From Takashimella koratensis (lineage: Eukaryota; Basidiomycota; Tremellomycetes; Trichosporonales; Tetragoniomycetaceae): a stretch of DNA of 64,000 nt. This document shows, piece after piece, positions 41,211 through 53,362 of the stretch; the stretch's first letter is position 1; every line of letters begins with the position of its first letter. Made by a program: the position numbers and the translations under genes. The DNA lies in assembly GCA_003116875.1 (NCBI GenBank), contig BCKT01000006.1, positions 248,001 through 312,000 on the forward strand, given 5' to 3'. A model generated the notes under the pieces. The model had not been told where the DNA came from. It worked only from the letters and a program-made list of their open reading frames with translations, and did no database searches.

Positions 41211-43474
41211 ATGCAGGCCATCCGGCCATACGCTAAAGAAGAGCTCCAGAGCTTGAGGCGAGCAAACTTGCAAAACCTCTGCAAAGTAGGTCCCGGTCCC
41301 CATCCAAACCTTGTTCGAATTGTGTCAACAATAAACCTGCCGAAAGCCTAGAAACGTTTCATCCCCGTCTCTCACCCCGACTCTGACTTGACCTATCTCC
41401 CTCCACCTCCCTCCAAATCCAACACCTGCTTGACACGCCTCGCCACCCCATGCTGACTCTAGCTTAGATCCACAATATCAAAGGCGCGAATGCAAAGACC
41501 GATGTCCTGATCGACTTGCTTACCGATTTCTACGCTTCACCGGGGTACCTCACTTCCACCGCTTATACCAAATACCAAGCTGCTGTTGCCGAGGCTGAAG
41601 CTGCTCGCCGACCTTCCTCCTCATTGTCCAAGTCGCATCCTACGACTGTACCTGCCCGTGCTGTTGTAAAGCCACGGATACCCCCTGCTAGTGGCCATGC
41701 CACCCACGCACCGGGCGCTGTTGCTCGTCGGGTCGTTACCAAGCCTCAGCCCCCCACCACAGCCTCGGCAACGGCGGCGGCGGGGAGACCCCGTGTACCT
41801 ACAGGAACCGACGGCGCCAAGACTGCTCCGGTCCCGAAACGGCCAACCCAGACTCCCGTCGACCGAACAGAGAACGATGGCCACGGCAAGACAACAGGGG
41901 AAGGTCAGGTCGATGAGAAGATCCTCGAAGCGATCAAGCAGCGCGAAGCGGCACTCGAGCAGAGAGAGGCATGTTTGAAACAGCGCGAGGAGGAGTTGCA
42001 TGCCGCGTGGGCTAGGCTGAGAGCGGTGTTTGAGCAGCACGTCGGTGAACTGGTGAGTAGCGGAGTACCGCCTTTGCATTCTTCCCGAATGACCTCGAGG
42101 GACGCCTATGGTCTACCGCGGCATTCTATCATCTACAAGACTTGTTCATCGTGCTCTCACGGCTTGACTGACCACACACAGCCGGAAGCTCTCATCAGCG
42201 AGCCTTTCCTGCAGCCCCTGGCTCCATTCAACGTCCAGCGAGACGCCGCTACCCCCGTCTCCCCACCCGACATGCCCGCGAGCTCCACCCGCTCCTCTGC
42301 CCGACTGGGCAAGCGCCACACGCGATCCACCCCCCGCGCTAGCGCCGACGACGACGATGAAGACGCCGACCTGCCATCCTCTCGCCGACCAGCCAAACTT
42401 CCTCGCCGCGCTAGCCTTATCAGAACGCCGAAGACACAAACACCGACTGGCATCGACGGCCCCGCTCAACTCCTGGGCTCACCACATACCCCGCCGGCGT
42501 CGTCAGCACGAGCAGGGCGCGGCGTGCTCCCCCCTGATTTCACAGTCCAACCTCCTTCAAGCTCAAATCAGTCCGCGGCCGCGGTGCCCCCCACTGCGCA
42601 TGCGTCCGGCCGCGGGCCGGAGACGCCGACCCCGCGTACCCCTTCACCAGGACACCAAGGAGTTACCGCCGACAATTCGATGACGCCCGCTGTTGTCTCT
42701 GGCGACTTCTTCGCCAACCCTCCTGGGCTGTACGAGTCGGGTAAGAAACGAGCAAGGAGTACGCCCGATCTACCATACCCAATCTTCGCGACGGCTCCGC
42801 GCCCTACCGAGCCGCAGTCCCCGACAAACGGGATCCACGGTCCCGCCCGGACCACAGGGGACGGGACAGCGATGTTAACTCCCGGGAGAGCACCGCCGCC
42901 GCCTGCCGCGCTACCGAGGAGGGCCGGGGGAGCAGATCCGACACCGAGAAAAGTGTCAAAGGCGCATTTGGATCTCACGACGATTACGGAAACGACGGAA
43001 GACCCGCACGCTCGAGCTGAATCTCCGATAGACGCACCGACACCTGCGTCTATCCTCGGTCCCGAACTTGCCCGGGCACGCACTACGACCCCACCTGCAC
43101 TTAGCCCGTCCCCTTCCATCGGTGGTGACAACTTCACTTACACCCCTCTTCCTCGCCCACCGGCTTCGTCTGCGGCAATGGCAGCAATGGCCAATGCGGC
43201 TTCCTCCAACTCCAACCCGAACGCAGCGGCTCGAGCACGGTCACGCGCACTCAACTCGTCCTCGCCTGCAAGGGAATACATGGATGTCGCTCTCCATGGC
43301 CTGAGTAACCCGCAGGACTCGCCGAGTGCACTGGCGACACCCACGCATAGGACAATGTTGGGAACGGAGAGGTATAGAGATACGAGGTTTGGAGACGAAC
43401 CAATGGTGCCGTGGGGAACACCGACGGTGGATTTGGATTCGGGGTACCCAGCGACCCCGGGAGGGGGGTGGTGA
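41211..43474 (+). CDS. SAP-like domain protein with coiled coil and disordered tail
   Basis: Three exons (41211-41285, 41468-42052, 42182-43474) give 650 aa. Residues 9-48 (KEELQSLRRANLQNLCK, then IHNIKGANAKTDVLIDLLTD) form a SAP-like helix-hairpin-helix, a motif usually binding DNA or chromatin. The first intron (182 nt) splits it. Residues 165-220 are a Glu/Arg-rich heptad-like segment (EKILEAIKQREAALEQREA), probably a coiled coil. The rest is disordered, with basic patches (RPAKLPRRASLIRTPKT) and many TP/SP sites suggesting CDK targets. It is probably nuclear (inference). I do not recognise a named orthologue. The second intron (42053-42181, 129 nt) is a multiple of three and free of stops, so it may be optionally retained. 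Confidence 0.75.
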
Positions 43475-44656
43475 GGGAGGGAGGATTGGTTCGAGGTGGT
43501 CCCGATGCCATGTGGATGAAAAGGAGGAGAAAGAGGTGGGAGGATATCGGGCTGGTCTTGGGAAGTGACCATTGTAAGACTGCTATGGCCTGGTGATCCA
43601 AGGTCCTACCCGACTCTTCGACGATCGACTATCGGACTCGACTGGTTCTTGTCTGAGCACTGTGTCTATCATCGGCAAATCTTGTATACTTGTCGGATTA
43701 TCAGATATCGCCATAAACGTGTCAAAGGACCGTCGTCTACGCTTGTCCAACATTGTCTTGTACTTGCTCACATAGCCCTACCCCCTCCGTTCTGTACAAT
43801 CCACGTCGGCTGAGTCGGCGTTTGTTGCTATCGGGGTATCGGAGTGTTGCTTGTCGTTTACCATGTCGTCCACGATGTTCGCAATGTCGAAAGTCCAGAG
43901 AAGGAGGAGAGGTGTGTACCTCGCTGTAGTCTGTTGTCAAAAAGTCAGAAGTATAATGAATTACCCCATTCATCCATGTAGACAGAAGGAAGGGGAGAGA
44001 TACCGCCTCAGTCTGAGCGTATCAGGCGCAATTTGACGTGCTCGGGCGTGTACTGGTGGATCGAGAAAGAGTATCCGAAAGACTCGGACCGTTGTGTTCA
44101 CGGACCGTTGAGTATGGTCAATTTCCCGACACCTCTACGTGATCGCACGCCGACGGCCGATACTCCTACTCCTATGGCATTCCATTCCCACCTTGTCGGC
44201 GAATAGCGAACGGGGGGGAAACGATTAAGAAATCCTGACTTGAGGGATTAGGAACCCCCCCCCAACCCCCAACCCAATAAATCCGAATACAAGAGACATA
44301 ATGTCGCAATCTCACTTGGGATGACAAACAGGATTTGGGTTGTGCGATAATCTCGATTTTTCCCCTCCACTCACCCTCCACTCTAGCACGCCTCGTCCTC
44401 GCCCTCATCACCCCCTCGTCGCACAGGTACCTACCTACCTGCCTACCTACCCCTACCTCAGTGGACACTCCATTTCCCAGCGAGTCGCTGTTGTTCCCCT
44501 GCCCTGCTCACATCTCTTTCGACTTGACTTGATCACCTACTCCCTTTCCCTCGTCTCAACTCTTCCTCTTTCCACCAATCTCGCCCAACCCTCCTCCTCC
44601 AACCCTCCCTACCCTCCCCTTCCAGCGCACCACCCATCACCCACCACCCTCCGACC
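43475..44656. other. Intergenic, SAP-like gene to glutamate-cysteine ligase modifier
   Basis: 1.18 kb without a supported gene. It contains a C-rich tract (44254-44275) and, nearer the next gene, a CT-rich leader. Minus-strand ORFs here lack ATG starts or homology. Confidence 0.4.
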
Positions 44657-45988
44657 ATGCCGACGCTCATCATCCTTACGACCTCCCAATCGCCTCTTGC
44701 CATCCGTCACCCTCACCCTACCTCCCCTTCCCTCGTCCTCCCTGCTCTCGTCCACCGAGCCCTCCACACGGCTCTCGACCTCACCCCTCCGTCGTTATGC
44801 ACCTCTGCATGTGCTGGCAAACTCACGATCCCCCATCCCGAGGTTATCGCGCGTCCTTCGGAAGAGGTTGATGGGGATACCGAAGTGACTGTCAAGCTCC
44901 ACCTCACCACGGGCGGAGCGGGGGCAGGGGCAGGGGCAGTTGGGATCGAGGCGACCGAGGTCTCGGAGAAGATGCTAGGGGGGGTCCGTGAAGCCCTCGA
45001 CGCGCTGGATTCGTGCAAGGGTATCAAATACGCCGATACCCTTCTCCTAGGATTTCAGGGGATCGATTACCGTGGTGAACGTGCTGAGGGAGGGAACTTT
45101 GGGATCTTTGGAAATGGAAACTGCGACGGAGCGGCGGGATCGAGTAGCAGTGTTTCTAGTGCCGAGGTGGTCGAGCCGGAGATGGAAGAGCTCGTCAAGG
45201 CGGTATGGGCCGGTGTCGATCAGGCTGCATCAGCATCAGCATCAGACAAACCAACAGCCGCAATCGCAGAGTCACAGACGAAACCTCGAGTGGGCGCGTT
45301 CGGGACACTTTACCTCCCTCAACTTTTATTATCGAAACTGATCCCGATTCGAACCCCACGAGCCAACGCCTTGGATACACCGGATTGTCATACCCTCCCG
45401 AGAAGTTATACGACTTTTGCACGCGAGAATGGGATCGAACTGTGGGCAGGAGGAGGTGGTGAAGGTTCAGGTGAGTCTTGGCTTTTGTCCTGGCCCTATC
45501 TATAGCTTTGTGCTTCAACTCTGTCCTTTGATTGGTTTTTCCTTCATCACGATTCACTTGCTGATGTCTTTTTCTTCCTCGATACACCTAGACCCCCTCC
45601 CGTCGGCAGAACTACACAACATCTTGCAGGAATTCGCACCCCAGCTCGCCGAGTCCCTGCCCGTTCCCCAAAGTCTGGACGAGCTCTTACCCCTCTCTGC
45701 GGACGGGGCGGGTTACGAGGGTAAACCTGCCGTATCTACTCGCTGGGTCTTGAGTGTGAGTAGGGGTTTCTCTGCGTTCCATCCGCTTTTCCTTCCGATG
45801 CCACTCTACTGGCCCCAGGCAGGACTTGCGCACCATTCCCTTTCTTTTGTTTTCTTTGTCTAAATGGCATGATGTTCGGGAAGACTTGTTGCTGACTCGT
45901 TTATTTTCTGTGATTGCAGTACGCAATCTTCTCACGAAGACGCAACGTTGTCAAGGACAAGGGATACATTGTCTGCGCAGATGTTTAG
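44657..45988 (+). CDS. Glutamate-cysteine ligase regulatory (modifier) subunit
   Basis: Light chain of the enzyme for the first step of glutathione synthesis; it lowers feedback inhibition of the catalytic subunit and has an aldo-keto-reductase-like fold without that activity. Three exons (44657-45470, 45592-45755, 45920-45988) give 348 aa. Family signs are the barrel strand segment YADTLLLGFQGIDYRG, GAFGTLYLPQLLLSKL, the block FARENGIELWAGGGGEGSDP, and the characteristic C-terminus RWVLSYAIFSRRRNVVKDKG followed by YIVCAD. The AKR fold lacks an evident catalytic Tyr set, as expected for this family. A Gly/Ala-rich insert (around 44915-44945) and a Ser/Ala insert (45225-45260) expand surface loops. 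S. pombe Gcs2 and animal GCLM are the comparisons, from memory. Confidence 0.85.
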
Positions 45989-46253
45989 ATGCGAAATTGG
46001 ATCTTGTGAACAAGGGTGATCAGCCCATGTTGTCAATGCACACGACGACGAAGGATGATGTGCAAGGAAGGCCTGGGGCAAAATCGCACAGGGGTTGTTG
46101 GGTTGTCGTGTTGTCGTAGAATGGGAAATCAATTGTCGTAGAGAGGACAAAGAGACGAGGACGATCTCGGTGTATGCACTTGACATAGCCCGGTGCTCGT
46201 AGGTTGCTCCTTGGCGATGCTTGACCCAAGCGATGAGCTTTGCGCTGCCCGCG

Positions 46254-47649
46254 TTAGGCCGACCAAAGCGCGCGCTCGTCATCCATGCTCTTGAGCAGGG
46301 CAAGCATCTGTTCGATGTCAGCTATGTCTCTGTCGATTAAGGCGGCTCGACTACATTCGACTCACCGCTGCATGTCGCTTCTCGCCTTCTTTTCGACCCA
46401 TCTCGGTCTATCTTATCAGCCTCATTCTCATCATTCCTCAATCGTACACCCCCTCACCCTGTTCAACTTACCTTCATCCTATCTTTGACCTTGAGCAATT
46501 TATCATAAAAGTGACCTTCGCAACTCGAACTATCCTCCATCCCTACTTTTTCTTCCTCAGCGGCTAGTGGTCTTCCTCGGACCCCACTGAACGCCGCACA
46601 GCGCATGACCCCAATCGCGCCGATCGCGTCTAACCGGTCCGCATCCTGAACCGCGTGCAGCTCGAGACAGGTGTCGTGCCATTGCCCCCAGGAGCCAGAG
46701 GCTCGGAGCTTGGTCTCGGTGGAGTAGGAGACAGAGGGGACGATGGACAGGATAAGGGAGGTTTGGGAAGGAGTGAGTGTGGATGAGGAAGGGTGAAGCA
46801 GGAAGGGAGAGAGAATAGTCTCAAGGGAGGAGGAGGAATTGTATTTAGCTATAGGGTAAGTAGTCAGTCGTTGGTACTATGAAGGAGGGTGACTTGAGAT
46901 ACTGTAGCATGACAGCTGGTTTAGGCAATGAGAAGGGAGTGGGATGGAGAAAAGGTGTAAAGTCTTTGTTGTGGGTCAAGTGAAAGTCTGAACATGACTC
47001 ACCATCCGTTAGGTCATGGAAGAGCGCAGCGAGCTCAACTACCAATAAATCCGGAGAACCCGGAAGCGACCTCGCTATCTTGACCGCGACATTCCGAACC
47101 CTATCGACTGTGAGATGATCAACGGCATCGAACCGCCTCTTGCGTCAGCTCGGTTGACAACGCCGGTCGCTCCCGTGGCCCGCTCGGGGCGTTCAGGAGT
47201 GAGAAAATTCGAGAAGGGTAGAGTCAAACGAGAGGCGTGGAGGGGGTGGGTGTAGCAGGTCAAGGACGGAAGCGTATTGTGCTTGCGGACGATAAGGTGC
47301 GGTGTGGACGAGCTAGGGACGGTAGAGGAGACGGGACACAGGGGACACGGGGAAGAGCGACTTACCATGTGCCCAGTCGTGCGAAGGGTCATACCTGATG
47401 AAGCAAGTCAGAAATCAACCAACTCGGCCGTCGTCCGGACTCTCTCCGACCGTCTCCGGCTAAGAGGCGCTGGCTGAGGCCAACGTTGGTCAAGGATAAG
47501 CAAGCTCGAGCCTGGACTAGGCCCACCGTCGCCAAGGTAGCATGAACCGCCATGACCTTGGCCGCCTTCCCCTGGGTGACAGACTGTGCGACTCACTTTG
47601 CCATATGGTCCTTGACGAGGCGTTCCGCCACGTCGATCATGGGTGTCAT
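46254..47649 (-). CDS. HD-domain phosphohydrolase (YedJ-like)
   Basis: Metal-dependent phosphohydrolase of the HD superfamily; the substrate is unknown. Six exons (47597-47649, 47366-47394, 47003-47107, 46472-46848, 46366-46407, 46254-46307) keep phase and give 219 aa, a usual length for this soluble family. The metal-binding set is visible: His in YDPSHDWAHVDRVRNVA, the HD pair in VVELAALFHDLTD, and Asp in LHAVQDADRLDAIGAIGVMR. The C-terminal part (HFYDKLLKVKDRMK, then TEMGRKEGEKRHAAM) is the helix pair typical of YedJ-like proteins. Start at 47649, with an alternative ATG three codons later. Exons of 29 and 42 nt and a 202-nt intron explain why only fragments appear as ORFs. Two introns carry non-homologous open stretches. 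Confidence 0.85.
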
Positions 47650-48201
47650 TAATCGCAGGGGGAGGGAGAGGGAGCGGAAGGGGGGTAAAGGCGAGCAGGG
47701 ATATGACGCAAGTGGGTGATGCGTGTGTGTGTGTGTGTGTGGGTGGGTGGGTGGGTGTGTATGGCTGGTTGAGCAGGACGCGGATGTATCAAAGCAGTCA
47801 CGGGAAGCGAAAGGGGGGCGGAACCAAATTCCCCTTATCCCAGGCAAAAAACAAAGTGATGACGCTCAGGCACGGCATGCTTTGTGCACAGTTCGACCAG
47901 ACAAGAAAAAACAAAGGTGGCAAAGGTGGTGACGTCAATGGAATGTCAATCTGATTCCACACGGTACCACGGTACACCGCACGCCCGCACGCCGCAGCGA
48001 GAGATAACCGGCGAGCACGAGGATGGAACGTGTGTGAGCAAGGAAGGAAGGAAGGTGGGTCGCTGAGTCCACTTGCAAGATATATAAAGGCGTCTAGTTC
48101 GCCGCTGATTCTTCTCTTCTCCTCATCACCAACAACAACAACAACAACAACACTACCACTCACTACACCAACGCAACCAACCCACCAACAACTCATTCAC
48201 A
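47650..48201. promoter_or_regulatory. Promoter of the CsbD-like gene, with TATA box and stress-type elements
   Basis: TATATAA at 48081-48087 lies 121 bases before the ATG. CCCCTT (about 47832-47837) and AGGGG sequences match the yeast stress element (STRE) core. A TG/GGGT repeat occupies 47723-47760, and the leader carries a CAA run (about 48130-48152). The distal part is also the promoter of the HD-domain gene. Stress regulation is inferred. Confidence 0.55.
47723..47760. repeat. TG dinucleotide run followed by GGGT units
   Basis: (TG)9 then four GGGT units and TGT; G-rich on the plus strand. Confidence 0.85.
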
Positions 48202-48947
48202 ATGTCCGACCCCTCCAAGACCAACGGCCAGGTGAGTACGACTTCTTCACCTCATCCACCTCGCTACCTCTCCACCTCGCCACAACCCTCTCCACCTTCC
48301 GCTCTTCGACTCTCACCCCACTCTACAACTTCCCTCACCTATTCCTCTCCTCTACCTCGTCTTCCCTCTGCCTTCCCTGCTAACCCCACCAGATCAACTC
48401 CGTCCTCGGATCTGCCAAGGAGCTAGTCGGCAGCGGTATTGAGGCCGCCTACCAGGCCGTCGGCGGCTCCACCGAGCCCTCCTCGTGGTGAGTCGACCTG
48501 GCTGATTTCCGCCCTATAGAGTTACAATTGCTGATCAGCCGATTCTCTCGACAGGACCACTGCCGGCAAGGAGCAGCACGCCAAGGGTGAGGCCGAGATC
48601 AAGGCCGCCCAGGCTCAGGGCTACGCCGAGGGGTGAGTTTCGTCTTTCTCCTCACTCCCACCTCCCAACCCCCAAGCTTCCACCCACCTTCCACCCACCT
48701 CACCATTCGCACATACTCTTATTCAATCTGAGCTTTGGCTAACCCTATCCAGCCTCGGTGACCGTATCGAGGGCAAGAAGGACTCCATCGTCGGCGCCAT
48801 CACCGGCGACAAGACCCAGCAGGCCTCTGGTAACCTCCAGCACGACAAGGGCGAGGCTCAGGTGAGTAAAGCTCTCTTCCATCACTCATCTCTTGAGCTC
48901 TCCGCTGATTCAGTATCTAGATGAACGTCAACGACCCCACCAACTAA
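48202..48947 (+). CDS. CsbD-like small stress protein
   Basis: Five exons (48202-48231, 48393-48487, 48555-48632, 48753-48861, 48921-48947) give 112 aa. It is a very hydrophilic, Lys/Gly/Ala-rich protein. Residues 12-30 ([20 protein letters not shown]) and 66-103 ([20 protein letters not shown], then [15 protein letters not shown]) match the CsbD helical repeat, in which A/G-N-x-x-x-x-K-G-E motifs recur. CsbD proteins are induced by general stress in bacteria, and fungal homologues are abundant in stationary or stressed cells; the molecular role is not established. Codon use is strongly biased to C-ending codons, which with the clear TATA box suggests high expression. Introns are unusually dense for so short a protein. 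Confidence 0.85.
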
Positions 48948-49375
48948 GCGTTAGCGTGTCAGCGTGACCGCGTCGTCGCCTTCATTGGGTCTTTCCGTAC
49001 TCCTCTCTAGCTTCCTCTGACGTTTCTTATGATGCAACCCGTGACGAATATGACTAGGACCCGGAATACTTGAGGGAGGTACTGATGCAGGTTGTTTGCG
49101 GATTGATCGGTCGGACTGGGTACTGACAGTCGTTATTGACACTGACTGCTGACAATCAGTATCCAATATCTATACTGTACGATACATCAAGCAAGCAAGG
49201 ATGCCAATGATATAAGCGGCGTGCTTGGGCGATGGCGGAAGGAAGCGTCGCACGTCGACGCGTCGCGAGAGTGTGGGCAGGTAGGTCGTAATAGGTACAG
49301 CAGGTAAATTGTAGGCAGTTCAGATACAAGAAGTTGATACAGCATCAAATCCCAACTCGACTTTCGAAAGTCTGG
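48948..49375. other. Convergent 3' intergenic region
   Basis: 428 bases between the CsbD-like stop and the stop of small-family gene 1. Nothing is recognised. Confidence 0.4.
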
Positions 49376-49937
49376 TCATCTTCGCCGGCGGTACCCTCTC
49401 AAGTCCGGCCGAGGAGCGAGGTACGCGTGCGCAGCCGAGGCAGGGGCGTAGTACATCGTATTGACAAGGTTGTCCTCTGGTGGAGCGTCTCGGTAAAATT
49501 CCCATGCCCTGGAGGAGGTCAGCGGATGCCACGTGAGGCGAGGAGTCCAGCCTGGGTGCGGACAGTGGGAGTCGGGGAATGGGGAGTGACTGGAAGGAAG
49601 GTGAGGGAGAGAGAGGGAGCTTACGGTGGGTCAGCACCAAATCGTACGTTCCGGACTGGCCGTTGTTGCTGGGCAGAGGTCAGAACGAAATGAGTGATAT
49701 TGTGGAGGGAAGAATGGTTGGGAGGATAGAGGACATACCATGGAGAAGTCGCCTCTGTAGTGTCCGCCGAACGGACCTGGTTGGACAGTGTATGGCTGAT
49801 TGGTATAGTGCTGGTGCGCGTATTGCTAGGTCGCGTGAGCAACTACGTAGAACAGGGTACACCAAGCGGAACGAACGGAACAGGCGGTGAGAGTGTGTGA
49901 GGGGTCAACTTACAGGTCTCGCTGCGCAGTTGCCCAT
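49376..49937 (-). CDS. Small conserved-core protein, paralogue 1 (95 aa)
   Basis: Four exons (49914-49937, 49739-49825, 49625-49668, 49376-49508) keep phase. The start MGNCAARP has Gly2 and a nearby Cys, a possible lipidation signal (N-myristoylation/palmitoylation; inference). The middle is Tyr/Gln/His-rich with PFGGHYRGDFSM. The core is VRNVRFGADPP joined across an intron to AWEFYRDAPPEDN, followed by a Tyr/Ala-rich end and terminal RRRR. A paralogue at 53363-54020 shares the FGGH-x-x-GDFS and VRFG..PPAWEFYR.APPEDN blocks and the same positions of the last three introns. No known family is recognised. The shared intron positions show a common origin and make this a real gene although every exon is short. 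Confidence 0.72.
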
Positions 49938-52900
49938 GATGGCGACGGAAGAGGTGAACTTGACCTAGAGCTGAAATGCAGAAGGCTAGAAGTATGGAGC
50001 AGAGTCGAAGGTTGATGTTCCGCCCCCTCGCTGCTAAGGACGGGCAATGAAAATAGAGGTCAGCGGGAAGTTCTAAAAGTCCTTTAGGAGAGTTCCCGAT
50101 AACCAAGCAACGACTCGCGTGCTCTAGAACAAGTTTCGCACTTTCTCACACTTTGAAAGATACCGAGACGGATGCTTTGGAGGCGAATAAGGAAAGGCAG
50201 GAAGGGTAAAGGGTAAGGGGGGTAAGGTAGGGGTGATCGGGGTAAACGAGGGGCGGTGGGACGTGGTGGTCTGTGCAAAGCAAGAGTAGGGGAAACTGTA
50301 TTGGAAAGGGTGGGGGTTGGGAGAATGGGTGAAAGTGAGGATAGAAGGGGAGTTGGACGGCTAGCGTTGCGGCAAGGAAGGGTGGACTCGCAGCTGGTCG
50401 TGCGGCGTCAAATGGTGGTTGTCGGCGTGGTGAAAAAGGACAAAGCAAGGACAGTTGGTTGTGAGAAAGCGAGTACGACGTCACCGACACTGAGCAAAGA
50501 GAAATGGATCCTTTGTCGCGGGAGACAAAGAGAAAGAGAGAGAGAGAGAGAAACAGAGAGTACAAAGGAGTGAACCAGTGGACCGGACGGTACATGTAAT
50601 AAGTATCAAGAGCGTGGGTATGAGTGGTAGATATGTTATGCAAGGGGAGAAATTAGTGAGCAAGTACTATTGGCAAGCACTTTCGAAGCATTCATTCTTC
50701 ACCTTGGACGTTCTGGTCGATGTGAAAAGTCGGATGGTCGATGAGACGTTGGTGTTCTTCCGGTCCTTTGAGATCTTACAATACGACCCCGCCGAGGTTG
50801 AATGACTGAATAAGAGGTCAGGGATGAATCTTCCATCTGGACAGCAACCAACAATAGCTCACGAGCGGGGCCAAGTGGTCGGTCCAGTGACCTTGAGTGT
50901 TCTTGGAGGCCCACGAAGGCTCGGGTTGGACAAAGGGCTGAATCGATGGTTGATTGAGTTTTGGGAAAGAATCAGACCAAAGAATTTTGGAAGAAGGAAT
51001 CGCCCAACTCGTTCTGGGTGGAGGGAGAGATCCAGCAGGAGAAGGAAGAGGTGCTTCACCCCAGGAGTCGTCGAATCGATGGTATCCCTACAACAAACGA
51101 AGGTTAGTCATGACCCTTTCTCAAATTCACAGAACTAGGAAGGGGTCTTGTACGGTGGATATGCTCACTTGCATGGAGTAGTAGGCGGGACTATGTTCAG
51201 GTCGACACAAGAGACGGAGCACAACCCATTGCGCCTGGTTATAGAAGAACGTAGAGATCAGTTGCGGCGTTTACGAGTGGAGCAGGTGTCACAACGAGGT
51301 TGGGGATTGTGGGAACTGAGAAACCAACGGAAAGAGATATTTACCTTGCCTTTGTACCGAGTGACCCGAGCTTTACTGAGTATAGACCGCGGCCACATCG
51401 GTTCACCCTCAGCTCACACCTAGATATGTGGGTGGGTGTGGGTGGGCAGAGAAAGTAGACGACGATGGATGCGGCTGCAAATTTGCAGAAGTGAATCGAG
51501 GGCAAGAGCAGAATGGGTTGAGTTGGGTACGAGGGAAAGGACGGAGCGACGAGGGGGAAGGCGATCAATCAGTCAGTCATCATGTGAATCGGGTCTTTAT
51601 ATTGTACAATGAGAGATCAGCAAATGCGTTCACAGTTCTCATTCCAACGGTCAATAGATTGAAGGGACAACGGTGCTAACTTTGAGAACATCTTCTTTGA
51701 ACCGAAATCACACCACGAAAGCATGTTGATTGGCGAAAGCAAAGTAAGGGGACTTTGTATAGATTCTAAACTACTAAGCTAGTGCAAGTCAGTGAGGTAA
51801 AGAGAGGAAAGCGGGCTGATATTGCTGCTTCTTATATTCGACGACGATCATAGGACAACGATAGGATAACAAGGAAAGGAGAAGAGGTCGAGTTGAAGAA
51901 AGTACATAGTTGGTGTCCCGCGTGTAAGAGGCGTGAGAAGACGAGATTGGCGGTGCAGTCTAAGCTGAGCGTGGTAATTCGACAATGAGGCGAGGTATCA
52001 AAAGAATACGCATTGGAACAGAGAGGTCTGGATAGGAACAAGGCGGCGATCTGCCCGCATCGAGGACGTGGGTGGGAGTAGATCGAGGGAGGAGAATGGG
52101 ATAGGAGAGGAGGTGTGGGATTTGTTTGGCGTGTGGGCGTGGGAGTGGGCGAATCTCGTGTTTGAACAGTGGACCGAAACTTCGCGGCGAGATGGGAGCG
52201 TCGCGCGAGTGAGATTGACGACAGTGACTGTTTGTGGGTCGTGAGGTGAGAAATCAGCGAGAAAGGAAGCTTGGAAATAAGGACCCAAATAGGGACACCT
52301 CATTACATTTCGGCTTGGTTGAAGCCAAAGGATGAGGGTAGGGCGGCACGAGCGGCGAGGCGAGCGAAGCTGATGGTGAATGGAATCAAGACGACTTCAG
52401 ACTGATTGTTCGAAGCGACGGATGTGGGTTTAGGTGCGTTCTGATGAGATCGCATCTTTCGGACGAGGAGAGCGGGAGGTGCGAGGCGGTGAGTAGTGTG
52501 GTGTTGTTGGAGCGTTCTCTTGTTGGAGTCCGGACGAAGCGGTTGGACCGAACCCCGAAGGGCGCAGGTTCCGATGCCGCAATCAAACACAAGCGAAAGA
52601 AGTCAGAAGCAATCGGTGAATCGGAAATGGACTACGGAGCGTTACTTACTTACTAACGAAATGGAAGGAAGCCAGAGGCGAGGAGAGAGAAGGCGGCGAT
52701 TCGCCCGATGGGTCGTCAAAGTGAGGTCATGCATGCGATGTGTTTCAAAATATGCAATAATCAACGGCGTTCGACCCACAAACCGGATCATCAAGTTGAA
52801 TGAGCCTTGGAGATTGTTTTATATCCTGAGTGAGACCAACACTGCGATACATAACCCTCCAACGAGGGGAACGAGGTCGGCTCTCAGTGAAGCAGGATGG

Positions 52901-53362
52901 GTTGGCAGGCTGTCTTGTCCGTGGCCATGCGAAAGGTGAAGACCGGCATCGGCGAGCAGAGCTGCCTGACGTCATGAAGTTCATAGCCGGGCTCGAAAGC
53001 CTTTGTGTAGAGTGAGAACAAAGGAGTGGGCAAGTTGGATCTGAGAGGGGTGTGGGAAAAACGGGTAAAGCGGCGAAGTCAAGCGCCGTCAAATTTTGTC
53101 CGTCAAAAGAGTGAGAGAGGAGATAGTATACGCTGCGTGAGGGTGGTGGGCCTGAGAGGGAAAGACGAGTCAAAGGCTAGAGGCAGAAGTGAAACTGTTG
53201 CATGATCTGTTGGGTATTCTACATGGAAACTGAGAGCAGAAGCATCAAGTACAACACACGGCAAACTGAGATGAGATCAGTCAACAGAATCTTTCCTTCT
53301 CGATACGATGTCAGGGTACAGTGATAAGGAAGACAGTTCCGTAGGTCGGATAGGAGTAAACC
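49938..53362. other. Gene-poor 3.4 kb between the two paralogues
   Basis: No ORF here has a supported start, splice pattern and family resemblance together. It contains a GA microsatellite (50528-50560). Weak open stretches on the plus strand (50824-51138) and minus strand (52303-52590, 52745-53173) were not accepted. It may hold long UTRs, non-coding RNA or a decayed gene. Confidence 0.35.
50528..50560. repeat. GA microsatellite
   Basis: AGAAA followed by a run of about ten GA units and AAACAGAGAG. Confidence 0.85.

Noticed and set aside
41621..42079. Minus-strand ORF of 152 codons opposite the SAP-like gene
   Set aside because: Shadow of the coiled-coil exon; begins without conserved context.
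44254..44275. C-rich tract resembling telomeric repeats (CCCCCAA)
   Set aside because: Only about two irregular units and no TTAGGG-type register; probably simple sequence.
50824..51138. Plus-strand ORF of 104 codons
   Set aside because: Arg-rich reading in one of three equally open frames; no homology.
52303..52590. Minus-strand ORF of 95 codons
   Set aside because: No ATG start and no acceptable upstream exon could be joined.
52745..53173. Minus-strand ORF of 142 codons in the gene-poor region
   Set aside because: No supported splice pattern, promoter or family; composition ordinary.
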